A stretch of 64,000 nt of DNA from the NCBI GenBank assembly GCA_032164245.1, contig JAVMKO010000003.1, forward strand, positions 7,512,651-7,576,650. The letters are read 5' to 3'. Made by a program: the position numbers and the translations under genes. The notes under the pieces are model-generated. The model made no database searches and was not told where the DNA came from. It was given only the letters and a program-made list of their open reading frames with translations. The stretch comes from Sternotherus odoratus (Eukaryota > Chordata > Testudines > Kinosternidae). Positions 56,230 to 64,000 of the stretch are shown in pieces (the first letter of the stretch is position 1; each line of letters opens with the position of its first letter).

Positions 56230-56580
56230 GTGAGACCCCCCTAGAGCCCCCCCAGAGACCCCTTAGAGAACCCCCGACCACCCACCCCCCAGCACCCCTC
56301 AGCCCACGTTCTGCAGGCACTGCACTGACTTCATCTGGTGAGACCCGAGGGCCCTAGAGCCCCCCTAGACCACCCAGAGCCCCCCTAGAGCCCCCAACTA
56401 CTCCCCAGCGCCCCTCAGCCCATGTTCTGCAGCCACTGCACCGACTTCATCTGGTGAGATCCCCTGGGCCCTAGAGCCCCCCCCCAGAGCTCCCCTAGAG
56501 CCCCCTGACCACCCCCCAGCGCCCCTCAGCCCACATTTTGCAGCCACTGCACCGACTTCATCTGGTGAGACCTCCCCCCC
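56186..56580. repeat. Four-copy tandem repeat of the PKC exon end plus donor
   Basis: Units of about 110-120 bases each contain a FCSHCTDFIW-coding piece followed by GTGAGA and a CCCTAGAGCCCCC tract (pieces near 56200, 56310, 56425 and 56535). Later copies read TDF, the expected PKC residues, where the first copy reads TNF. Confidence 0.88.
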
Positions 56581-57876
56581 CCCAACCCCGTCCCGTTTTT
56601 GCCATCCCAATGTCCCGGTTTTGTCTCAAGAAAATATGGTCAGCCTATACATCGATGATATTTCCATCCTCTGTGTAGATGACCTAAACTCCCTTGTAGA
56701 TTTCCACCACAACAACCACACATCCATTAAATTGTCTCTGGAACACTCCCACAGCAGCATCAACTTCCCAAACATCACAATGAGCTTCAACATTGGAATC
56801 CTACAGACAGCTGTGTACAAGAAATCCCTGGATCACCATACCCACTTTCATAGATCCAGTAACCACCCCAAACACAAAGAAATCAGTTATCTGCAGCCAG
56901 GCACTCAGATATCACAGAATATGCTCTGAGAGGAAAGTCCAGGATATATTCCTTAACACACTTAAAACCACCTTCACTAAACAAAGACACTCCACCAAAG
57001 AACTAGATCACATTATCAATGGGCCACCCTAATACTCTGAGAGAACCTGCTTCAGTATAGAAAAAGAAACCCACTGACCACACACCCCTAGTTGTCACCC
57101 CACACTGTAATCCCTAAGGGGTACGATCAAACAATTACAATCCATGCTCGATGGGGACCACATCCTGACAGAAATGTTTCCCCAACCCTCTCTTCTGGTC
57201 ATCAAACAACCCCCAACCTCATCAAGCTCATCATCAAAATCAAGGTCCCCAGAGACCAGGACACACAAACTCAAAGAGGCACCAGCCTCTGCCATAATAA
57301 CAGAGGCAAAGCCTGTAGCTGTATCTCCACTGCCACAATGATCAATATCTCCCACAGAACACCTTTCAGGTTCCATGGGTCCTACACAGGCCTATCACAG
57401 TGTGTGATGAACCTCCTCCAGTGTATCAAAAGTCCCCCCCCCCAAAAAAAAACTGTGTGGGTGAAACTAGCCAATCACTACGCCCTTGAATGAACTCACC
57501 CAGAAAAATGACAAAAGGGCTTAGCTCCTTGGGAATTTATATCTCAGCAATTAGGTGCATTGTTCTATGAAGTCAAAGGGGCTTCTCGTGGAGTAAGGTA
57601 TTACTAAACCAAAGCAAAGGTATCAGAAGCTGATCCTTTCAAACATCCATTGGTTTAAGGGCAGGATTCAGTCTCCTCTTAGGTCATTTATTTTATCTTC
57701 CTCGTAGCTAGATGGGTTTTAGAATAATACACACCTATGTCTCTTGTCCTAAACCTCCACACTCACTCCTAGGAAATGTTTCTGAGCAGAGAAGAATGAA
57801 GAGAATGTTTACCCTTTCCCTTCACTGCCCCGCTCCCAAGCAGATTCCAGTCATTTAAAAATGCGATGGGAAGTAT

Positions 57877-57882
57877 TTTATT
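57877..57882 (-). terminator. Polyadenylation signal AATAAA (ovodefensin-like gene)
   Basis: TTTATT on the plus strand, 73 bases past the stop codon; conserved in position at 63354-63359 near the paralogous degenerate exon. Confidence 0.65.
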
Positions 57883-57954
57883 CAAAGCAGAGGTACAAAT
57901 CTCTCTCACGGTGTTGCGAGGCGTCCCCTTGTACATTACTTCTGCTCAGCATAT

Positions 57955-59810
57955 TCACCAACTCCTTTTACAGCACATCATTCCTAGGCCGCATTGTGTT
58001 GACAGCATTATCTGTATATTACTTAGGCATACAATTAGGCAGAGACCGCCATTGCCACAGGGCTTGCGTGGAGTGCCATCTCCTGCAGAAGAGAAAAAGA
58101 AATGATGGGTTGGTAGCCAGAGCTGCAGACAGAGTATGAACAGTGGACTAGGCAGTCTCCCTGGCCTCTCACTTGGTTGCTTAAATGGTCACACATATGG
58201 TGCCTGAACTTACCCTCCTAAGTTCTGACGTAGGGAGCAAAAAAAAAGTGGCCTGGCTTTCCAAGGGGTCAGCTATCTACCACTGCCACCGACTCCCCTT
58301 CTCTCTGAAGTTCACTTTATAGTTTCTAAACAGGGAGGAGGACGGTGCCTACGTTTAGGATAAGAACATGGATTCTAGGCTGCAGTGGATGAAAGCCGGG
58401 GGGCGCTCTATGGGCAAGGAAATCTGCCCTTCAAAAAAGAACAAGGGTTGCACATGCATTCACTTGGCGCCATGCTTAACATGATAAAAATATTGCAAGG
58501 CTGAAAATCCCAAACTGTTTAGCAACCAAGTGCAAGTGCTGGGAGAGACAGCACCCCTGGTACCTGGTTGATATAGTAGGGTTCCTGATCTACCACTTGG
58601 TGTAGACAGCACTCGGCTGATGGAAGAATTCTTCCATTGACCTAGCCACATCCTCTTGGCAGAAGTCCTTCTGTCCTGGTAGAATGGGGGCTGTGGCTAG
58701 GTCAACCGAATAATTCTTCCATCAGCCTAGTGCTGTCTACACCAAGTGGTAGGCTGGCTTAACGACATCACTCAGAGGAGTGGATTTCTCACCATTCTGA
58801 GTGACGATGCTGGGTCAACCTAACTTTTTTAGGGTAGCCCGGTCCTGAGGCAATGCATTGTATTTGCTTGTGTGTAAAAAACCCCACCCCAGTCTCATTT
58901 AAAAGCACCCATCCCGTATTTTCTATATGAGAGTGCGAAGTCATTTAGAAAGGGGGTTTTCTTTCTCATTTTAACATTTTCTTTTGTATGAAAGTTTTGC
59001 AATGTGTAACAGACATCCACAGAAACCCCGAGTCAACTCTGACAGCCGAACGCTGTAGCAACTGAACAAATTCAATACAGCAGGGAACTCTGTACCTTAG
59101 ATCTTATCGTACAAATATATTAGGTAAGATTCTCAGGTGGAGTAAATGGGTGTAGCTCCACTGAGTTCAAAGACCATTCGACACAAGCTGAGGATTGGGT
59201 GTAGAGTAACCAGATGTCCCGATTTTATACGGACAATCCCAATTTTTTGGTCCTTTTCTTATATAGGCTCTTATCACCCCTCGCCCCCGTTCCAATTTTT
59301 CACACTTGCTGTCTGGTCACCCTAACTGGGTCCTAAATTTCAGGACATGAAGCTTAACTCAGCTTGTGAGTAAATTAAGGACACAATTGTTCACAGAACT
59401 GGGGACTAAAACCACATGGAGATTAGCTGTGAGACTGGCATAGGCTCTGTCCTGCGAATGTCAGAAATGGAGTCTCTCTTTTTCAGCAAGACAGGTGTTC
59501 ATTTGGAGCAATGAACTCAGCAAAGCCATGTGCAATTGCAACCTCCATTTTCCAGCACACACACTTCTGAGAAAGCTGGGATTAGTGGGAATTCAGGGCG
59601 GAGACACTGGGTGGAGTTTTCCTTTAATTCAGACTAAAGAAATTGAATGTGTTGGTTGCAGCTTCTTGGTGCTACTGCAACACAAAACCCACATAATAAA
59701 AATAATAATAATAATAATAATAATAATCCCTACAGGTTATTTTCTCTCTCACCTGGTGCAGCATGGAAGAGGAGGAGGGCAACAATAAGGAGCAGGTAGA
59801 GGCCCTTCAT
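57955..59810 (-). CDS. Ovodefensin-like beta-defensin precursor (61 aa), two coding exons
   Basis: Exon 1 (59753-59810) encodes MKGLYLLLIVALLLFHAAP, phase-1 donor GTGAGAG. Exon 2 (57955-58082; acceptor CTCTTCTGCAG) reads GDGTPRKPC and then six cysteines spaced C-X5-C-X3-C-X11-C-X5-CC, ending KRSW-stop. The first three intervals (5, 3, 11) are those of ovodefensins, the egg-white and oviduct branch of the family that includes gallin, where the last interval is usually 3 or 4; here it is 5. Net charge after the signal is about +3. TATAAATA is at 59898-59905. AATAAA follows at 57877-57882. A short hAT MITE and a foldback MITE sit in the intron, and an AAT microsatellite lies next to the donor. 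Family membership is strong; ovodefensin rather than divergent avian-type beta-defensin is an inference from spacing. Confidence 0.87.
58600..58760. repeat. Foldback repeat in the ovodefensin-like intron
   Basis: CACTTGGTGTAGACAGCACT near 58596 and AGTGCTGTCTACACCAAGTG near 58731 are inverted copies around GAAGAATTCTTCCATTGACC; a palindromic MITE. Confidence 0.75.
59202..59324. mobile_element. Short hAT-type MITE
   Basis: TAGAGTAACCAGATGTCCCG at the left, TGTCTGGTCACCCTA at the right, flanks ATTGGGTG and ACTGGGTC (six of eight bases). Confidence 0.7.
59695..59727. repeat. (AAT)n microsatellite
   Basis: About ten AAT units, 26 bases from the exon 1 donor of the ovodefensin-like gene. Confidence 0.95.
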
Positions 59811-59897
59811 GGCTGAAGGTCGGCTGGGAATCTCAGTGTCACGGCAAAGAAGATGCACCCAGAAAAGCGAGATGGAGGGGGAGACAGAGTGTCCCAG

Positions 59898-59905
59898 TAT
59901 TTATA
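59898..59905 (-). promoter_or_regulatory. TATA box of the ovodefensin-like gene
   Basis: Minus-strand TATAAATA in CTATAAATACTGGGAC, 88 bases before the ATG. The ATG is preceded by CCCAGCCGACCTTCAGCC, shared with other defensins in the window. Confidence 0.6.
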
Positions 59906-60099
59906 GAGCTCCATGGGCTGTGAAGTGTTGACCCATAGGAACCTAGGTGCACCTGATGCCATCTGTAGCCAGAAATCCCTGTACACAGCTGCACGCACCA
60001 CTTGCTCTAAACAATCGCCCAGAGTTTCACACGTCAGAGCAGGAGCTAATAATTCCTGTCTCTCCCGCAGGCAGCCTTCTTTCAAATCCACAGTAACGT

Positions 60100-60950
60100 T
60101 TCACCTTCAAATTGGGCCAGATTCTGCTCGATATCTCAATGGGGCACTGCCACTGAAGTCAGTGAAATAGCAGCCGTGTAGGACAGTGCAATGAGCTTCA
60201 TTCGTTAGACCCTATGCTGAGGCTTTTTCGTTTGATTAGGTGCTGGCTTGTCCTGTATACAATTGGTGAGGGGCGGCCCTTACAGCCGGAGGTGAAGGAG
60301 AGAATGCTGGTATGTGAGCCCTTCTACCGGGACAGAAGGACTTTGGCCGATTTCCAGTGGAAAGACCTAAGAAAGGGTTAAGGCAGGTGGTGAACAATGT
60401 GCATTGTGTGAAGGGCAGATGCCCACAGCAGTGTCAAGGCCACTGGGCCAGAACAACATTAAAGGGTGTTAAAGCTTGAACACCTTGAGCCATCAGCAAT
60501 AGATCATTTCATGTATTAATCAACTGAGGGGGCATCTCGTTTGAGTAATGGCTCAAGTTACCCATCGGGGTGAGTAGGGAGTTCACACAGTGGTTTTTAG
60601 TGCAGCCATAGGGCATGGGTCTAGCCATGCTCTGGGGCTGCAGAGAGCTGGGGAGCGAGTTGTAGGCAAAGGAAGCTTGGTTAAGAAGCATCCTGGGGCC
60701 TGGGAGATACAACTCCCGGGGCCTGCTGACATTTACACTGTTTCCCCCCTTTAGCTCCATTGGCCTGGTTGGGGTTACCCTGTATTCTGTCTTTGGGCTG
60801 CCGCACTGACAAAGCCGGGGGACGGGTCACTCACTCGTTCTTAGCTGGCTGGTTTTTGCCATCAGTTGGACTAATGTGGTTTAAAAATCATTGGGGCGGC
60901 TGATGTAAACGGGTGTAACTCCAGACTTCATGGCGCTACCTCTGTTGGCC
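60100..60950. other. No gene recognised
   Basis: Short ORFs only, no domain or splice-bounded exon seen. Confidence 0.4.
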
Positions 60951-60964
60951 CCAGGTCTGTGACT

Positions 60965-61088
60965 GGCCCTTTATTTTTGGGACAGTCCTGATTTTTGGGT
61001 CTTTTTCTTATATAGGCTCCTATTACCCCCCCTCCCAGCCCCCCCCACCTGCATCCCAATTTTTCACACGTGTGGTCTGGTCATCCTA
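60965..61088. mobile_element. Short hAT-type MITE, left end lost
   Basis: GGGACAGTCCTGATTTTTGG, CTTTTTCTTATATAGGCTCC and GTGGTCTGGTCATCCTA match the family at 59202-59324. Confidence 0.65.
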
Positions 61089-61109
61089 TTCCTTTCCCTG
61101 CGGGGGAGC

Positions 61110-61300
61110 TGTGCAGTCAGGAAAGGCAGTATGGCTCAGTGAATAGGGCCCCTGACTGGGATTTGAGAAAGATGGGTTCTGTTCCTGACCCAGCTACTGA
61201 CCTCCCAGAGCGACCTTATGCAAGATCCTCTGCTTCCCCTTCCTCTGGTTGGCTTGTCTATTAAGACAATAATCTCTTTGAGCAGGGCCTGTCTCTCACC
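61110..61300 (+). repeat. CORE-SINE-like element
   Basis: tRNA-like head GTATGGCTCAGTGAATAGGG, body GGGTTCTGTTCCTGACCCAG, and tail with AATCTCTTTGAGCAGGGCCT. Confidence 0.6.
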
Positions 61301-61534
61301 ATGTCTTTGACCTTCTCTGGTATCTTCCTTTGCCCCGAAGATGCACAGACCATCACCACAAGTATCACGGTAGGAAGTAGCCCAGGAGGGACTAACCATT
61401 TTCCCAACTGTCGGACACACTTTCCAGTGACGGGGACCTGGGCTGAAACCCCGTGGAGCAGGGAAGGCCCAGGTCCCCCTATTCTGGCTACTCCCTCCCC
61501 CCGAGGTGGTGGCCCACACATTTCTACTGGCTAG

Positions 61535-62030
61535 TAGGCTGGACAGCCCTTCCATAAAGGGCAATTCTATTGACCCTAGGGTGACCAGAAAGGAAAGTAT
61601 ATTGGGGCAGAGGTTGGGGGCAAATAGGTGCCTATATAAGAAAAAGCCCCCAAAATTCGGACTGTCGCTATAAAATCAGGTCACCCTAATTGACTTTGGT
61701 TGCTTGGCCACACAGCCCCGCCCTGGAGGGCAACTCTATTGACTCTGGCCACTAGGCCTCACTGCCCTGTGAACCTGGGGTATGTCCGGTGACTCTGGCT
61801 GCTAGAGCTCACTGCCCTGCAAGCCTGCCGTGGCTCCATGACACTAGCTGCTAGGCCTCACTGCCCTGTGGGTCAGGGTAATTCTATGGACTCTGGCCAT
61901 TAGGTTTCGCTGCCCTGTGGATCAGGGAGATTAGCTAGACTCTGGCTTCTAGGCTTTACTGGCCTACAGATACTGGCAACTCTATTGACTTTAGCCCTTT
62001 GGGTCTCATTGCCTAGCGACGAGGGCAGCT
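61535..62030. repeat. Minisatellite (~57-base units) split by a MITE
   Basis: Degenerate units of the form TATTGACTCTGGCCACTAGG plus CCTCACTGCCCTGTGGGTCA repeat about five times from 61690 and once before the MITE at 61577-61688. The MITE has TAGGGTGACCAGAA and GGTCACCCTA ends and ATTGACCC/ATTGACTT flanks. Confidence 0.75.
61577..61688. mobile_element. Short hAT-type MITE inside a minisatellite
   Basis: Inverted ends TAGGGTGACC/GGTCACCCTA and eight-base flanks matching at six positions. Confidence 0.7.
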
Positions 62031-62224
62031 CGAAGGATGGGGTGAACTCACCTGCCCTGGACGGGGTCCACCCACCCCGTCACACTGCTCTTAACAATGT
62101 CAAAATAATCAAATACAAATAAAATATAGTTCAGATGTTATATTATGTCATAATCTGATATGATTCAACAGCTCATATTACACACTGCTACTACTGACGC
62201 TCTCAGATGGAGCTCTTACCACCG

Positions 62225-62380
62225 TGAGGGTGGCAGGAGGGGATTGTTATCCTTACTGGACAGAGGGAGAAATTAAGGCTGAGAAAGGTGAAGTGACTTG
62301 TCTCAGGTCACACAGCCAGTCAGTGGCAGAGTTGGGGATAGGACCCGGGAGTCCTGACTTTCAAACTGACTGTCACATCT
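62225..62380 (-). repeat. MIR-like SINE
   Basis: GTGAAGTGACTTGTCTCAGG followed by TCACACAGCCAGTCAGTGGC is the reverse MIR/CORE consensus. Confidence 0.65.
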
Positions 62381-62389
62381 TGAATTTCA

Positions 62390-63350
62390 TACATTGCCTG
62401 ATCAGAATAAAGTGCTCTCAGATGAGCTACAGAGCAACAATTGTTTGTAGTCATTATTCAGCAAGTGATTTAGAAGAACTAGAATGTTAAAGAGAATCAC
62501 AAATTGCTCAGAGACAATACTGAAGAAAAGCAGCAAGATCCATCAAATACATGATTGGTTATGACTTATATTCTAGTTCTCAAGAGAGAACAAAAGGACC
62601 TGAGTCCTCCCTGTCAATAGCCCCCTCCTTGGCCAATCAGCATTGAGACTCTGAGAGGTGGGTGGTTGAGGGGTCTCATCAGACATCCCAAAGGATGGCC
62701 CAGGTCACCACCGGAGTGGATCACTCTCAGGGCACTATTCCAGCCCCGCCTCTTTATGAGGGCTTCCCACAATGACAGCAGACTCCCCTGACACCCCCCC
62801 CCTCCTTAGGGGTTTTCTGACGGAATTTCTAACCTCCACCGCCCTAGTGCCCTGAGCCCCATAGGGACCAGTGGAAGGGGAAGCAGCTCTTACCTTGGCC
62901 TAGGATTCAGCCCCTGAGGAATTCAAAGTGGGGCACCATGAAAATGAATCGCTCGGAGGTAAAGTCATCCAGGCACAGTCCTGCTGGCTAGCACAGTTGT
63001 TGGCCGAATGCAGCAGCAGAAGGAAGCACGTGGCTCTTACCACGGATCCCAACCTGGTGCCAAATCACATGAAGTTTTATGGCTCCAAACCGTCGGCTGA
63101 ATCCCGCGACACCTTGGGCTTATCCTGGAAATCCTGTGGGGGCGGAAACTCACCAAAACATGCCCCGAGCCTGGAGTCAAGGGGTTGGGGCATGAAACTC
63201 ACCTTCCTTATCCGGAACCTTCACATTCCCTCCTCGGAAATGGGTGTGAACAGGGAAAAGTGAAGGGAACCCTCCCCCTTTACACACACACCCATAGGCA
63301 CCCACACCCCAGCGGTATTCATGTCATTTAAAAATGTGATTTCACAGGTT
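62390..63350. other. No gene recognised
   Basis: Short ORFs without domains; no cysteine exon or signal-peptide exon seen. Confidence 0.4.
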
Positions 63351-63440
63351 GCCTTTATTATAAGAAGGGGTGCAAATCTCTCTGTCAATGCTGGGAGGTG
63401 CTCCCCTGTGCATTTCCTCAGGTTGGCGTGTTTCCTATCT

Positions 63441-63567
63441 TTAACAGCAAAAAGGTGAGGAACCACCGCAGAACGCATCCAAGCATAAAGCAGAGGGACT
63501 TCGGTCCAGAGTCATGGGGCAGAAATCTTAGAGTTGCAGGGAGCTGAAGGTATGTGTGGGCCACCCC
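63441..63567 (-). pseudogene. Degenerate ovodefensin/beta-defensin exon
   Basis: The minus strand has a pyrimidine tract and acceptor (CTCTTTCGGCAG) and a 3' flank homologous to that of the gene at 57955-59810 (shared CATTTAAAAATG, TTTATT at 63354-63359, GCAAATCTCTCT). In the family phase it reads to CNSKISAP and then a TGA. The end of the exon is legible only in another frame (FCGGSSPFCC-stop), so a frameshift near the second cysteine and loss of the third are implied. Its signal-peptide exon would lie beyond the window. Confidence 0.5.
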
Positions 63568-63824
63568 CTGCCGAAAGAGAAAAAGAAAAGACTTGTGGAT
63601 TACCGTAGCTGCACAGAAAGTATGAGCAGTGGTCAATGTTTTCAAACCAATTAAGCTCCTAAATCTTGGTTTAGGGATCTAAACAAATGGGTCCTGGGTT
63701 TCCAATGGCGACATACCTATCACTGCCACTGACTCTGCCTCTGGGTGCTCAGCCCATTTTTGAAGTTCATGTTTAAGTTCCTAAATGGGGAGCCAGGTGC
63801 CTACATTTAGGATGAGAAGATGAA

Positions 63825-64000
63825 GGGGGGAGGGATAGCTCAGTGGTTTGAGCATTGGCCTGCTAAACCCAGGGTTGTGAGTTCAATCCTTGAGGGGGCC
63901 ATTTAGGGATCTGGGGCAAAAAATCTGTCAGGGGACAGTACTCAATCCTGCTAGTGTAGGCAGGGGACTGGACTCGATGACCTTCAAGGTCTTTCCAGTT
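63825..64000 (+). repeat. Cry I tRNA-derived SINE, cut by the window edge
   Basis: Box A-like TAGCTCAGTGGTTTGAGCAT, box B-like GGTTGTGAGTTCAATCC, body CCATTTAGGGATCTGGGGCA, and the start of the CR1-like tail (GACTGGACTCGATGACCTTC). Diagnostic of cryptodiran turtles. Confidence 0.92.

Larger units (their letters stand above)
55062..56647. mobile_element. hAT-like non-autonomous element carrying captured host DNA
   Basis: Ends TAGGCTGACCATA and TATGGTCAGCCTA are inverted repeats, flanked by TACATCGA on both sides (55054-55061 and 56648-56655), an eight-base hAT-type duplication (ten bases match if the terminal T/A is counted as target). Subterminal GTCCCGTTTT motifs relate it to the small TAGGGTGACCAGATGTCCCG elements at 59202 and 61577. 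Cargo: two hairpins, a pyrimidine-rich tract, and a protein kinase C exon with a tandem array. No transposase is present. Confidence 0.85.
54700..57490 (+). mobile_element. Penelope-like retroelement, interrupted by a hAT element
   Basis: The left part encodes RT motif A-like sequence AVRDVTSLYTNIPHHEG and SRMAPQCVNLF, and ends in LRYID; the right part resumes with YIDDISIL, the YxDD catalytic box, then the thumb/linker with TMSFNIGILQTAVYKKSLDH and HRSSNHPKHK. Frames are broken after 56930, and RT is split by the 1.6 kb insertion at 55062-56647. The sequence past 57090 is decayed C-terminal and 3' sequence. Confidence 0.88.

Noticed and set aside
55417..56244. 275-codon open frame, serine/proline/leucine-rich
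   Set aside because: It translates a pyrimidine-rich repeat in a frame different from the kinase exon; composition alone keeps it open.
63825..64000. tRNA gene
   Set aside because: The box A and B sequences belong to a tRNA-derived SINE with a CR1-like tail.
1..64000. CRISPR arrays, operons, bacterial promoters or ribosome binding sites
   Set aside because: The window is vertebrate nuclear DNA with introns, LINEs and SINEs; the tandem repeats seen are microsatellites or minisatellites.

Overview
The window looks like genomic DNA of a cryptodiran turtle. Three things point there. (1) A Cry I-type tRNA-derived SINE runs off the right edge (63825-64000), with older copies at 20647-20824 and 23564-23741; this family marks hidden-necked turtles. 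(2) CR1 LINE, Penelope-like and hAT/Tigger-type DNA-transposon debris fills most of the non-genic space. (3) The only host gene family with intact genes is the sauropsid beta-defensin family. Genes are split into tiny exons with phase-1 introns, so no long ORF marks them; most long ORFs here are transposon remains or chance.

Layout: 0-8 kb holds transposon fragments (Penelope RT piece, GC-rich hairpin element, CORE-SINE, old and young CR1). 8.0-13.5 kb is the left arm of a ~5 kb inverted duplication and carries a dead beta-defensin (minus strand). 13.7-22.6 kb is LTR/CR1/Penelope debris enclosing an isolated GPN1-like exon (17682-17727). 22.7-25.1 kb is an intact beta-defensin (+). 27.3-32.35 kb is the right arm, carrying the intact counterpart of the dead gene (28655-29682, +). 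33.57-36.1 kb is a diverged third copy of that unit with its own intact gene (34619-35645, +), followed by the 5' remnant of a fourth unit (36.0-36.4 kb). From 39.4 kb the genes are on the minus strand: a three-exon double-domain defensin matching AvBD11 (39422-42937), a single-domain beta-defensin (49237-50130), a doubtful cysteine-rich exon (51369-51580), a gene with ovodefensin-type cysteine spacing (57955-59810), and a degenerate paralogous exon (63441-63567) whose upstream exon would lie outside the window.

All intact genes share one plan: a signal-peptide exon of 55-58 coding bases ending in a phase-1 AG/GT donor, then a six-cysteine exon. Short untranslated sequence just before the ATG is recognisably shared, and three minus-strand genes share a TATAAATA box 77-101 bases upstream of the ATG. 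The products should be secreted host-defence or egg-associated peptides. Two paralogues are clearly acidic, unusual for the family.

The repeats give a relative history: defensin unit duplicated in tandem; a Tigger-like element containing a 5S-rRNA-derived piece inserted next to one copy; that block was duplicated in inverted orientation; then an LTR inserted into the left arm (empty site preserved in the right arm) and the left defensin decayed. The most unusual object is a ~1.6 kb hAT-like element (55062-56647) sitting exactly in the YIDD codons of a Penelope reverse transcriptase. It carries a captured first exon of a conventional protein kinase C (closest to PRKCG), the end of which is amplified as a tandem repeat.
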